A stretch of 24,207 bases of DNA from Oppiella nova (GCA_905397405.1 CAJPVJ010000493.1:1-24207); one strand, 5' to 3'. Positions 9,086 through 20,194 are shown, counted from the first letter of the stretch. Program-made: numbers and translations. Notes: generated from the letters alone by a model not told the origin.

Positions 9086-11052
9086 TTATTTATGTTTGAT
9101 ATGATTTGATGGTAAGTCGAGAATCTCCTTGAGCAGTGGTCCACACAATTCTGGCTTAACTTCTCTGAAGTTTTGTTTATGCAATTCATTCAATGTTTTC
9201 AAGTCTTGCAGCATATCTGAAATCTTGGTAAATTTTTTCTCGCATTCAGAGCCATATTTCATACGTAAATACTTTTGAAGCAAATACAGATATAACTGCT
9301 GGTGAAGCCTATTATAATTTAAATTTTGTTACTAAATTATAATACTTCGTTATTATCAATTACTTACTCGATCATATCCTTGTGAATAATGTTTGGTCTC
9401 TCCGGATTGAATAGTATAACGGGTATTAACTGTGAGAAATAAACATAAAATATTTCACAATTAATATACTTGTATAATTTTTAAAAACTATAATAATACC
9501 AATCCGAGTATATGTAAATCGGAGTCAAATTCCTTTGCAATTGTGTTCAAGTAGTACTTGAAAAGAGCCTGGAAGCTATACTTAAATCCATCAAGTGAAT
9601 TCAATTCTATCTTGCACAATAAATTATTGTCCTATGTTCATTTGCAAGGAGACATTGTTTATAAACAATGCAATTACTAGAAATCTAGAAATTGTAAAAA
9701 TGTATATGTAAAGTTATACCCCTTTGAAAATCCAACTTCCGGTTTTATGGTTAAAACCTAAACCTGCTTTTAATAAGTCCAGCTCAATGCAATTATACTT
9801 GACCATGGCTATTTGGTCATTCAATGATAGACTTTGAAAGGCACCCAGATTCATTATTGTGATGACCAGTTCCTGGAGGTTTACGTCAAACGTCTGGGCA
9901 GACCTTTCCATGAACTTATCGGGACTAATGGATATGGTATACATGGGCTCATCCATTGAATTCATAACTAGCATATGATTGTCCATAATTTGTTTGAACC
10001 AGGGTAGATTAAACAATTCGTGCAAACGTTTGCATTCATATTGGTTAAAGTAGTTTAAATCATTGAGTTTATCAATTGTGTTATTGGTGATCATTTTGAT
10101 AGCCATTTCACATTCATTAATTTTTTCGTAATTTTCTTTTACATTACCGGTGCTATGAATATCAATATTATATAAATCTAAAGAAAGTATTTCACTGTTT
10201 GTCTCATAGGTACTTGAAGTTAGTGTACTATCCGTGATTTGAACACTATCTAATTCCTCAATTCTTACATTACTTACATAATTAGGGTTCTCTATTAGAA
10301 CTGTATCTATAAATTTTGAATAATTATTTATTTCATTTATAATATCTGACACAATATTAACTGAAGGCATATTAACATCATTTGTATCGAAATTCTCGTT
10401 TGTCTCGACATAATCAGTGATCTCTTCAGAGTGAATGACATTTAATAAAGTATCAGTTTCTTGAGCATCGATATCAGGTAATGTACAGATTGTTGAGCCA
10501 TTACTTGCTTTCCTCTTATCTCCAAACTTCTTGATTCTGTTCTCTTCTATTTGTCGTCTTCTCGATTCCTTTTCCTCTTCATTGAGTATCCATTCCTTCG
10601 CATCCAATTATAAATCAAAATAATTGTTATATTTATTACAAACTCATTGTTTGCATACCTTTTTCATGCCGACCGCAAAGCACTTCCTTAACCGACATTT
10701 TATACAAAATCTTCGGGTCTTTTCGTCAATCAAACAGTTATTATTGAATCTACACTTGTATTTCTGGTCACAGTTTTAGATAATAGTAGTTATGTATGAA
10801 TAATATCATATTATTGACTCATTTCTTACCTCATACTTGAAGGCAGTTCGTCTGAAGAATGCTTTACATGATTGACAAGATATGGCACAAAAGTTGTAGC
10901 CTGGTATATTGAAAATAAATATTAAGTTACAGTTGAAAACCTTGTTATAAGTATCGTTTGATGTATAATTAAAATAAGTTATTTAAGTATAATAATAACA
11001 TACCTTTAGCCAACTCGCCACAAACTGTACATTTTCTAAAATTTTTAGACAT
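9086..11052 (-). CDS. NR-D: HR96/NR1J-like nuclear receptor, complete, close paralogue of NR-C
   Basis: Exons: 11004-11052, 10830-10900, 10659-10763, 9720-10595, 9500-9631, 9368-9429, 9086-9308; about 505 residues. The DNA-binding domain matches NR-C, including the start MSKNFRKCTVCGELAKG and P-box CQSCKA, except FFRRTA for FFRRNA and RRFCIKC in finger 2. The LBD has FQSLSLNDQIAMVKYNC, DNNLLCKIELNSLDGFKYSF in exon 5, and ends CGPLLKEILDLPSNHIKHK. NR-C and NR-D, with their upstream spacers, look like a recent tandem duplication of a roughly 2.6 kb unit. In the last 106 codons of exon 4 they differ at 15 residues, against 5 silent changes. Exon 7 is almost identical to that of NR-E, not NR-C, pointing to a breakpoint or conversion tract in intron 6. 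Confidence 0.92.
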
Positions 11053-11190
11053 AAGTGACCAGGTTTAAAGTTGTTGATTTAATTAATAAACATTAAAAAT
11101 GATAGTTGCTCAGTATTATTATTTAATAAATAGAATTATTACATTACACTAAAAATTTTTCATCAAAATAATAGTACACTGAATTATACT

Positions 11191-11252
11191 GTAGACTCTA
11201 CAAATCTTCCAAGCTTAATCTTTTTTTTAAAGTTCAGGAACGCTGACGTAGA
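11191..11252. mobile_element. Small insertion with 5-bp target duplication (possible MITE or SINE fragment)
   Basis: Compared with the NR-C spacer, 52 bp (11196-11247) are inserted between two copies of GTAGA (11191-11195 and 11248-11252). The insert begins CTCTACAAATCTTCC, contains a run of T, and ends GGAACGCTGAC. The flanking GTAGA plus CTCTAC makes a short palindrome. The target duplication is the main argument for transposition; no element family is recognised. Confidence 0.4.
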
Positions 11253-11286
11253 GTAATTTAGTAAGAATTATCATATTTTGTTATAT

Positions 11287-11388
11287 GACTGCAATAGTGA
11301 ACTTTTTGTTATCACTTGTATTTTGAAACCTTAGACATAATAATAACTATTATATTAAATCTAATCACAAAGTTGTGTATAAATAATA
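11287..11388 (-). promoter_or_regulatory. Conserved upstream block of NR-D
   Basis: Nearly identical to the block at 8751-8852 and about 235 bp upstream of the NR-D start. TGAACT (complement of AGTTCA) lies at 11298-11303. The distance to the start is larger than in NR-C because of the 57-bp insertion. Confidence 0.45.
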
Positions 11389-11638
11389 AATTAATTAATC
11401 TAATGGACAAATCGCTGAAAACTTATATAAGTAATGTAATAATATACTGTATATACTATATAGTTATAAAAATATTATACCGTACTTACAGTATAAAAGT
11501 AATACATAAGAACTGTTGGTAAAACATTAAAAATTTTTGGATAAAATAACAATTATTTAAATTAAATAATTTATTTAAATATAAAAATTTTATGAATTAA
11601 ATTATACAGTATATCATTAACAAATGTATATATTTAAT

Positions 11639-13595
11639 TTATTTATGTTTGATATGATTTGATGGCAAGTCGAGAATCTCCTTGAGCAGTGGTCCACACA
11701 ATTCTGGCTTAACTTCTCTGAAGTTTTGTTTATGCAATTCATTCAATGTTTTCAAGTCTTGCAGCATATCGGAAATCTTAGTAAACTTTTTCTCGCATTC
11801 AGAGCCATATTTCATACGTAAATACTTTTGAAGCAAATACAGATATAACTGCTGGTGAAGCCTATTATAATTGGTTTTAAAATTAGCATTGCCGTAATAT
11901 TTAAACAACATCAATCTTATAAATTACTCAATCATTTCTTTATGAATTATGTTTGGTCTCTCCGGATTGAATAGTATTATAGGCACTAACTGTTAGAAAG
12001 TAATATAAATAAATCATAAATTAATACAAACAAGTTATTTGATTATTATTACTAATTAATACCAATTGTAAAATATGAAAATCGGAGTCAAATTCTTTGG
12101 CAAATGTGTTTAAATAGTACTTCAGTAGAGCAACAAAACTATACTTAAATCCATTAAGTGCCTCAAATTCTACCTTGATAAGTAGATCGTTATCCTGGTT
12201 ATAATAGTATAAGAATCGGAATAATAAGAATTACCATAATAAATTGAAATACTAATCTCATATAAAAATTTACATACCACTTTGAAAATCCAACCACCGC
12301 TGTCAGAGTTATAACATAAACCTGATTTTAAAATTTGAAGTTCAATACAATTATACTTGACCATGGCTATTTGGTCATTTAATGTTAAACTTTGAAAGGC
12401 GCCCAGTTTCTTAATTGTAGCGACAAGTTCCTGGATGCTTGCGTCAAACTTTTGGGCAGCACTTTCCATGAGCTCATCCAAGTTAATAGTTACCGTATAC
12501 ATGGGCTCATCCAATGAATTAATAAGGTTAACATGGTTGTCTATGATTTTCTTAAACATAGATAAATCAAACAGCTCCTTTATTCTTTTGCATTCATATT
12601 TGTTGAAATAGTTTGAATTGTTTAGTTTATCCATCGTATGATTGGTGATCAGTTTGACAGCCATTTCACATTCATTGCTGTTTTCATTATTATACAAATC
12701 TAATGATTTTTCATCAGTTGTCTCAGAGATGTTCATTGATTGTGAGGTATCCGACATTTCATTGCTATCTAAATCCTTAATCTTAATATTACTCACATAA
12801 TTAGGCTCTTGTATTAAAATCATGTCTATATTTGTTGAATAGTTTCTGATTTGGTGTATAATATCTGAAATAATATTAGTATTATTATGATTTAATGGAG
12901 ACATCTCATCAATATTTGTATCCCAACTCTTGTCCGTCTCGTCATAATCACTGATCTCTTGATTCTGTGTGACATCTAATAAACTGTCAGTTTCTTGAGG
13001 ATCAACACCTGGTGATGGACTAAATGTAGAAAATGTTGAGCCATTACTTGCTTTCCTCTTATCTCCAAACTTCTTGATTCTGTTCTCTTCTATTTGTCGT
13101 CTTCTCGACTCCTTTTCCTCGGCATTCAGTATCCATTCCTTCGCATCCAATCATAAATCAAAATAAATGTCATATTTATTTCAAAAATTGATTGAATGCT
13201 TACTTTTTTCATTCCAACGGCAAAGCATTTTCTGAGCCGACATTTCTTACACAATCTCCTTGTCTTTTGGTCGACCAAACAGTTGTTACTAAATCTACAC
13301 TTGTATTTCTGGTCATGAGTTGGACAACCTTTGGTTACTATTCATAAATATATATCTCTTTAACACATTTCTTACCTCATATTTGAAGGCATTTCTCCGG
13401 AAGAATGCTTTACACGATTGGCAAGATATGGCACAAAAGTTATAACCTAGTATTTTGAAAATATTATATATTTAATTTATTTTCAATGATAATTTTTAAA
13501 CAATTTGCTGTAAGATTAGTGTTTATCGTTATTGAATTTAGCATACCTTTAGCCCTTTCCCCACAAACTGTACACTTTCGTAGTTTATTTGGCAT
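11639..13595 (-). CDS. NR-E: HR96/NR1J-like nuclear receptor, complete
   Basis: Exons: 13547-13595, 13376-13446, 13204-13308, 12278-13138, 12063-12194, 11928-11989, 11639-11861; about 500 residues. The start is MPNKLRKCTVCGERAKG; exon 2 has CQSCKAFFRRNAFKYE; finger 2 is KCRFSNNC...RRLCKKC with RLRKCFAVGMKK. The hinge carries a variant of the shared acidic motif (QEISDYDETD). The LBD signature is FQSLTLNDQIAMVKYNC; exon 5 reads KYYLNTFAKEFDSDFHILQL, and exon 6 LVPIILFNPERPNIIHKEMIE. Exon 7 gives the same protein as NR-D exon 7, with only four silent base differences, while exons 4-6 have clearly diverged. The exon 4 donor is a strong GTG|GTATGT. All zinc ligands and the AF-2-like helix are present. 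Confidence 0.92.
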
Positions 13596-14207
13596 CGGTT
13601 ACCAGTTTGTTTAATTTATTAAATGTGTTAAATAATTTTTGTTCACTATTATTATTTAATAAATTTTATTATTACATTATACAGTACATTAGGTTAGCAA
13701 AAATACACTGTATTATACTGTAGAGTAATATATTAGGAATTATCATTATTTTGTAATTGGGCTGCAATAGTGTACTTTCTCATATCACTTAGTTTTGAAA
13801 CCTTAAGAATAATAATAACTATTATATTAAATCTAATCACAAAGTTGTGTATAAATAATAATTAGATTAATCAATCGAGCAAATCAATGGAAATTTTCAA
13901 AGTAATAAAGTAGTCATAAAGATTAGACTTATAAAAAGTAATGCTGCACTAGGAACGTGAAACTTATTTATTAATTAAATATATAGAATATTTTATTAAT
14001 AGTCAAAAATAGTTACAATTTACAATAAAATTATGGTATAACTAAGGCTTACAATGACTTTTTGTATAATATTTGAGTATTCGGTATTTATGCATTACTG
14101 TAAAACTTGAATGTAAAACATGTAGATTCAAATATAAGTACAGTAGTAGATTATAGTATAACTATAATTTTAATCCAGATCGTGTATGTCATACACTGTA
14201 TGATGTG
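13596..14207 (-). other. Spacer: NR-E upstream region and NR-F 3' flank
   Basis: About 610 bp without an exon. It contains the conserved upstream block of NR-E (13761-13860), TGCACT at 13945-13950, and TTTATT motifs at 13977 and 13992 (AATAAA on the minus strand), roughly 210-230 bp past the NR-F stop. Confidence 0.45.
13761..13860 (-). promoter_or_regulatory. Conserved upstream block of NR-E
   Basis: About 165-265 bp upstream of the NR-E start and aligned with the NR-C, NR-D and NR-F blocks. The central hexamer is TGTACT here, so the AGTTCA/AGTGCA-like sequence is not kept, but the TTTTGAAACCTTA and AATCACAAAGTTGTGT parts are. Confidence 0.4.
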
Positions 14208-14827
14208 CTATAATGGCAAGTCTAGTATCTCTTTGAGTAGTGGTCCACACAATTCGGACTTCAATTCTCGGAGGTTTTGTTTTTGCAATTCATTCAATGT
14301 TTGCAAGTCTTGCAGTATATCTGATATCTTTGAGAATTTATTCTCGCCTTCAAAGCCATATTTCATACGTAAATATTTGTGAATCAAATACAGATATAAT
14401 TGTTGTTGAACTCTATTGTAAGTGATTAAAATTTTTTTATAGACATTGCTTTAAATATTATATTAAAATTATAGTTAATTCATTATAAATTATTTACTCG
14501 ATTATATCCTTGTGAATGATATTAGGTCTCTCCGGATTGAACAGTATTATAGGCATTAACTGTTAGAAAATAATATCAATATGTGGTAACAAAAACAAAA
14601 CCTCCGAGAATTGAAGTCCGAATTGTGTGGACCACTACTCAAAGAGATACTAGACTTGCCATTATAGCACATCATACAGTGTATGACATACACGATCTGG
14701 ATTAAAATTATAGTTAATTCATTATAAATTATTTACTCGATTATATCCTTGTGAATGATATTAGGTCTCTCCGGATTGAACAGTATTATAGGCATTAACT
14801 GTTAGAAAATAATATCAATATGTGGTA
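14159..14827. repeat. Exact 127-bp inverted and direct duplications in the 3' part of NR-F
   Basis: Bases 14159-14285 (end of exon 7 and flank) recur in inverted orientation at 14590-14716, exactly 127 bp. Bases 14462-14588 (exon 6 and part of its introns) recur directly at 14701-14827, again exactly 127 bp without mismatch. The result is a second exon 6 (14498-14559) and an inverted piece of exon 7. Identical 127-bp overlaps in both orientations are what unresolved k=127 de Bruijn junctions would leave. A real template-switch rearrangement is the alternative. Confidence 0.9.
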
Positions 14828-16544
14828 CAAATAAAAAATTATATTTAAATTTGTTTTTTAATTGATAACATTTTATATTATAATAATAAATAATAATACC
14901 AATTGTATAATATGTAAATCGCAGTCAAATTCCTTTGCAAATGTGTTTAAGTAGTACTTCAATAAAGCAAAGAAACTATACGTAAACCCATTCATTGAAT
15001 CCAATTTTAGCTTGAGGAATAAATTATTATCCTGTTTTAAATTTAAGTATAAGGTTTACAAATAAGCATTATTTATAATAACTCTATTTGTATATAAGTT
15101 ACCATTAATGGAGACACACACACACACACACACACACATACACAAATTATTCAATTAGTCTCGTTTTCAGGTAACTAATATATACAAAGTACTGTAATAA
15201 AATACTAATAATCTTGTACACATACTATTTTGAAAGTCCAATCCTCAATTTTGGAACAAAAATATAAGACAGCTTGCATAATTCTCAGCTCAATGCAATT
15301 ATACTTGATCATGGCAATTTGGTCATTTAACTGTAGGCTTTGAAAGGCACCCAGTTGCTTTATAGCGCCAACAAGGTGTTGGAGTTCTGTGTCAAACTTT
15401 GTGGCAACTCTTTCCATCAGTTCATCGGTGGTAACAGAGATGGTATAAATGGTCGAGTCGTCAAATGAGCTTGTATATTTAATATCATCGAAAAGTGTGA
15501 TTCGCCTAATCCATGATAGACTAAACAATTCCCCCAAACGTTTACTTTCAAATGGATTAAAGTAGTTTAACTCGTTCAGTTTATCCATCGTATGATTGGT
15601 GATTAACTTTACAGCTATTTCACATTCATTTCTGTTTTTATTATTAGTGATTAAGTTGTGATCACTATTATACAAGTCCAGGGAAAGTGTTTCGCCATTT
15701 GTCTCATAGATACTCAATGTGTCCGACATGTCAGCGCTATCTAACTCTGTAATCTCAACATCATTCACACCATTAGGTTCTCGTAGTAAATATGTGCCGA
15801 TATTTGTTGAATAATGTTTGTTTAGATCTATTATATTTGATATATTATTGCTATCATTTAGCATTTCTAATGTCATCTCCAGAGTATCCAAATACTTGTC
15901 TTTCTCCCCATAATCAGTGATCTCTTCATTCTGCGAGACAACTAACAAACTGTCAGTTTCTTGAGGATCAACACCTGGTGATGAACTAAATGTACAAATT
16001 GTTGAGCCATTAGTTATTTTCCTCTGATCTCCAAACTTCTTGATTCTGTTCTCTTCTATTTGTCGTCTTCTCGACTCCTTTTCCTCGTCATTGAGTATCC
16101 ATTCCTTCGCATCCAATCATAAATCAAAATAAATGTCACATTTATTACAAAACTGATTGTTTGCATACCTTTTTCATTCCGACCGCAAAACACTTCTTGA
16201 GCCGACATTTCTTACACAATCGTCTGGACTTTCCATCGATTTGACAGTTGTTTCTAGACTTACACTTGTATTTCTGGTGACATTTACACAAATAATTAAT
16301 AATATAATTAATAAATTATATATTATTGACTCATTTCTTACCTCAAATTTGAAGGCACTTCGTCGAAAGAATGCTTTACATGATTGACAAGATATGGCAC
16401 AGAAATTTCTACCTTGGTATTTATATATTGAAAATAAAGTAAAATTTCACTAAATTGTTGTCTGGATTATTGATATTAAAGTATAAATGTCATACCTCTG
16501 GCTTTTTCACCACAAACTGTACAGTCTTTTATTTTTTTTGGCAT
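14208..16544 (-). CDS. NR-F: HR96/NR1J-like nuclear receptor, complete apart from a suspect duplicated exon 6
   Basis: Exons: 16496-16544, 16342-16412, 16169-16273, 15226-16104, 14900-15031, 14737-14798, 14208-14412; about 500 residues. The start is MPKKIKDCTVCGEKARG. Exon 2 reads RNFCAISCQSCKAFFRRSAF, with Arg where the paralogues have Tyr (or Ile). Finger 2 is unusual, KCKSRNNC in place of KCRFNNNC, but all cysteines remain; the linker is RLKKCFAVGMKK. The LBD has FQSLQLNDQIAMIKYNC, exon 5 KYYLNTFAKEFDCDLHIIQL, exon 6 LMPIILFNPERPNIIHKDIIE, and a C-terminus CGPLLKEILDLPL, shorter than in NR-D and NR-E. A second identical exon 6 at 14498-14559 and an inverted exon 7 fragment lie between exons 6 and 7, probably artefact. 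Including both exon 6 copies would break the frame, since 62 bp is not a multiple of three. Confidence 0.88.
15114..15138 (+). repeat. (AC)n microsatellite in NR-F intron 4
   Basis: An uninterrupted AC/CA run of about 12 units lies inside the intron between exons 4 and 5 of NR-F. It is not near either splice site. Confidence 0.95.
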
Positions 16545-17165
16545 CAGTTACCAGGTTTGAAATTACTTTATTCACTTTGGTAATTATTATTGTTTACTTT
16601 AATTATTACAATATATTCATTATTAGTAATTTTACATCTATGATAAGTAATATTACATTGTATTAATTTATATCGTAGTGAACTATGTATTAGCAGTATC
16701 ATATAGTATTTTGGTAGTGGATGCAATGGTGTGCACTTTCCTTTGCACTTAGTTTTGAGACCTTAGCTATAATAATTACTATCATATTAAATATAATCAC
16801 AAAGTTCTGTGTAAATAATAATTAAATCAATCAAAGGAAACTTTTTATAAATAACGTAATAAAGTTTTTTAAATGATTATGTTTATAAAAATTACTACTG
16901 CACTGAGATTGCGATACTTAAAGATTTAAATAACACATTGATTTTGATTAAAATAACCAATTTAAATTAATAGATACTATTTTTATAATAATATTAAAAC
17001 ATAATCTGTAATAATAATTTACTTTTTGAAAAATTACACAATGGGAAGTTTTGTACATAACATCTGAGCATTCAGTATTTTATAAATAATCTTTAACAAT
17101 AATCTTTATCAATTAGTACATAAAAACTAATCAATTGTAATAAATAACTTATAAATCCAATTCAT
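16545..17165 (-). other. Spacer: NR-F upstream region and NR-G 3' flank
   Basis: About 620 bp without an exon. It contains the conserved upstream block of NR-F and a further TGCACT at 16899-16904. No clear AATAAA was found close to the NR-G stop. Confidence 0.45.
16721..16820 (-). promoter_or_regulatory. Conserved upstream block of NR-F with two TGCACT half-site-like hexamers
   Basis: About 180-280 bp upstream of the NR-F start. TGCACT occurs at 16732-16737 and 16744-16749 in the same orientation, six bases apart; its complement AGTGCA resembles a half-site reported for DAF-12, the nematode NR1J receptor. The TTTTGAGACCTTAG and AATCACAAAGTT parts match the NR-C, NR-D and NR-E blocks. Confidence 0.45.
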
Positions 17166-19134
17166 TTATGATGTGATATAATTGGATGGGAAGTCCAGTA
17201 TCTCTCTCAGTAGTGGTCCACAGATTTCTGCATTTACTTCACGAAAGTTTTGTTTATGTAATTCATTCAGTGTTTGCAAGTCTTGTAATAAAAATGATAT
17301 TTTTGAAAATTTCATGTCACTATCGGCACCATATCTTATTCGTAAATATTTTTGCAGTAAATACAAATATAGCTGATGTTGAAGTCTATAGTGCACAATA
17401 CATACTATTAATAATAATTTATCAAGGATTTTGAAAATTTCATGTCACTATCGGCACCATATCTTATTCGTAAATATTTTTGCAGTAAATACAAATATAG
17501 CTGATGTTGAAGTCTATAGTGCACAATACATACTATTAATAATAATTTATCAAGGTATAATCATAAACAACTTACTCGACCATATCTTTATTAGTAATGT
17601 TTGGTCTCTCGGGATTGAATAGCACTATAGGCATTAGCTGTTCACAAAATCATTAAATTAACATATAAGTAAAATAATTATCTATATAACATTATTAAAT
17701 ACCATTTCAAGAATATGAGGGTCAGAATCAAATTCAGTGGCAAATATATCGACATATTCACGCAAAATGGTGTACATATTTCTTTTTAACCCCTTTAATA
17801 CATCGGAAGTCAATATCACTGCATTTGTTTTGTCCTGAAATTAACAAAATATTGTATAATTATAAAAATAATAATTTCTAAACTATAGCTAACTGACCAC
17901 GTCCATAATATAGACCTCATTCTCGTGTCGATAAAATAGTCCCCATTTAAGCAACTGCACCTCAATGCAACTGTATTTGATCAAGGATATCTGGTCATTT
18001 TGACACAGACTCTGAAACGCACTTATACTCTTGATCCTTTCAACCAATTTAATAAGCGAGGTATCAAATGATGAGGCTGCCTTTTCCATGAGCTCATTCG
18101 CTGAGCTAAACATGATTTGTTTAAGTCGTTTAGGACCCGGGATCAATTGAAACATGCAAAGACTTGTTAGCTCATTGAGTCGTTTGATTTCAAACGAGTT
18201 GAAACAACTTATATAATTGATTTGATTTAAGGCGTTGCAGTGCATTTGGACAGCCAGTCGGTGTTTGCAGTCGATACTCTGGGTCTCATCAATCAATTCA
18301 CCTTCGCTGACAATTAAAAATTCCTTGTTTATATATGATACCACTTTCATAGACTCATCACTGGTATCTGAATCAGTTGTAGCCGATTGTATGGACTCTA
18401 TAGACATCTCATTATCATTATTACTGTTTGTGTCAATCGGTTCAGTGGTATAGAAGTTATCCATTTGTAGCAAATAATCAGTAATTTCCTCGTCATTGAC
18501 TACTTCTTCGGAACCGCTTTTAATTGTCTCAGCATTTGAGGCATCAGATGATGGACTACCAGTTGACTCGTCGGAGGTTTTCTTTTTGATTTTCTTAAGT
18601 TTGCGATTCTCTTCAATTTGGGCTCTTCTGAACAGCTTCTCCTCCTCATTGAGTATCCATTCCTTCACACGAAAAAAGACACAATATTTGTTAAAATAAC
18701 ACAAAAAACTAATACTTTTTTATATATAAAGACTTTTTTCATGCCGACAGCGAAACATTTCTTGAGTCGACATTTTTTGCACATTTTTCTGGTCTTTTCA
18801 TTGATGATACAAATGTCGCCAAATCTACACTTGAATTTCTGTTTAAAAGATTTATGACTTAAATTAGCAGAGATTCGTGATTTTCTTGATTGCCTTTTAC
18901 CTCATATTTGTAGGCATTCCTCCGAAAGAAAGCTTTGCACGATTGACAAGTAATGGCACAGAAATTATAGCCTGAAATATACATGATTTATAAATATTTA
19001 GTTCACAATTATAATCATAATAACTAGCTAATTATACATAATACAGAATTATATATTATTACTATATTGTAGTATGTATTCTACATACCCTGAGCCAATT
19101 CCCCGCAAACGGAACACATTCTTAATTTATCCAT
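17166..19134 (-). CDS. NR-G: HR96/NR1J-like nuclear receptor, complete, diverged LBD
   Basis: Exons: 19089-19134, 18901-18971, 18734-18838, 17898-18662, 17703-17834, 17576-17637, 17166-17385; about 466 residues. The start is MDKLRMCSVCGELAQG. Exon 2 has CQSCKAFFRRNAYKYE; finger 2 is KCRFGDIC...RKMCKKC with RLKKCFAVGMKK. The hinge (EWILNEEEKLFRRAQIEENRK) is shorter and carries the shared acidic motif NDEEITDYLLQMDNF. The LBD signature is FQSLCQNDQISLIKYSC; exon 5 has FATEFDSDPHILEM, exon 6 LMPIVLFNPERPNITNKDMVE, and the end is CGPLLREILDFPSNYITS. The intron 3 donor is a weak GTCTTT. The first part of exon 7 is duplicated upstream (17429-17513), in a 127-bp repeat that is probably artefact. It stands between the NR-C to NR-F group and NR-H/NR-I in sequence. 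Confidence 0.9.
17301..17555. repeat. Exact 127-bp tandem duplication over the start of NR-G exon 7
   Basis: Bases 17301-17427 recur at 17429-17555 without a mismatch, separated by one A. The copy carries the 5' part of exon 7 with its acceptor. It would give a truncated alternative exon if real. The exact 127-bp length matches the two duplications in NR-F, so an assembly k-mer overlap is the likelier cause. Confidence 0.9.
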
Positions 19135-19851
19135 AATTAAATCAATTAAGATTTTTATAAAATAATTTTATAAAATTTACTAAATCTAGAAAATGTTTAA
19201 ATGTAAAATTATTTACAAAATCAAAATATTCAATTAAATAATTGTTTATTTACTGCATATTGTTTAAACATAATTTTACACCATAACTGCAATAACATGT
19301 CACACAATATCAACTTATTATCGTCTAACTCTGAAACCGTAGAAATAATAATTAATTATAAATGTTAATCTAATCAGTACTTGTATAAAAATTATTATTA
19401 CTTTTATTATCTACCCGTCCAATCAGTGAGACTTTCTCAATGTCTCAAAGTTATTTAGTTTGAGAGTTAACAAACATAATAATAATTATAATTTGATTAA
19501 AAGTAATACAGTATACTTAATGTACGGAGTGTTACTACTGGAAAGTGCAATTGATTTATCTACACAAAACACCAATATATTATTAATATAAGTTATTAAA
19601 GAATTTATTTAATTCTGAAAAGCATAATGTTTATACAGTATTTATATTATTAATATAAAACTACCATTTATACTAACATTATTTAAACTGTGTGCCTAGG
19701 AGTCATTTACTAAGTTATCATAAAATGAAAGATATTTGAAATTTATTACCCTTCTTATCATTATATTATAGAAGATTGTATTAAATTTAAGTTATCATAA
19801 AACAGAATCTGTTTAACAGATATTTATAAATGATATTAACGATGAAACAAT

Positions 19852-19895
19852 AGTGCAACATAGTGCATGTACCATATAGTACATTGATTTGCACT
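19852..19895 (+). promoter_or_regulatory. AGTGCA direct repeat (spacing 4) plus an inverted copy
   Basis: AGTGCA at 19852-19857 and 19862-19867 form a direct repeat with a four-base spacer; TGCACT follows at 19890-19895. AGTGCA-type half-sites are known for the NR1J receptor DAF-12. The site lies about 720 bp upstream of the NR-G start. Binding is inferred, not shown. Confidence 0.35.
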
Positions 19896-19938
19896 TTAAA
19901 AGATCAAGTTTATATTTACATAAACTTAAACATAAGAT

Positions 19939-20194
19939 ATTTCAACAATCATATGATTTTAATAGTAACTCATTGTCACAAACCAAACAACTGTTTCCTG
20001 TTTTTTAATTGCACAGTATCAATAGTTTATTACAATCATTTTACAATTTTATTAGATTTAATTTTGATTTCAACAATCATATGATTTTAATAGTAACTCA
20101 TTGTCACAAACCAAACAACTGTTTCCTGTTTTTTAATTGCACAGTATCAATAGTCTATTACAATTATTTTACAATTTTATTAGTTTTAATTTTG
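19939..20194. repeat. Imperfect tandem duplication, 2 x 128 bp
   Basis: Bases 19939-20066 recur at 20067-20194 with three mismatches and no spacer. Small plus-strand ORFs over it are by-products of the repeat and are not supported as genes. Confidence 0.85.

Larger units (their letters stand above)
11053..11638 (-). other. Spacer: NR-D upstream region and NR-E 3' flank
   Basis: This 586-bp stretch is nearly identical to 8574-9085 apart from a 57-bp insertion at 11196-11252. It holds the conserved upstream block of NR-D and, at 11570-11575, TTTATT (AATAAA on the minus strand) about 65 bp past the NR-E stop. There is no exon. Confidence 0.5.

Noticed and set aside
11316-11522. 68-codon plus-strand ORF upstream of NR-D
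   Set aside because: Its composition is Ile/Tyr/Asn-rich as expected of AT-rich spacer, and the near-identical NR-C spacer does not preserve it as a comparable ORF.
14107-14425. Plus-strand ORFs over NR-F exon 7
   Set aside because: They are antisense shadows of the exon; the minus-strand frame matches the paralogues.
17182-17622. Plus-strand ORFs of 63-82 codons over NR-G exon 7
   Set aside because: Antisense shadows of exon 7 and its 127-bp duplicate.
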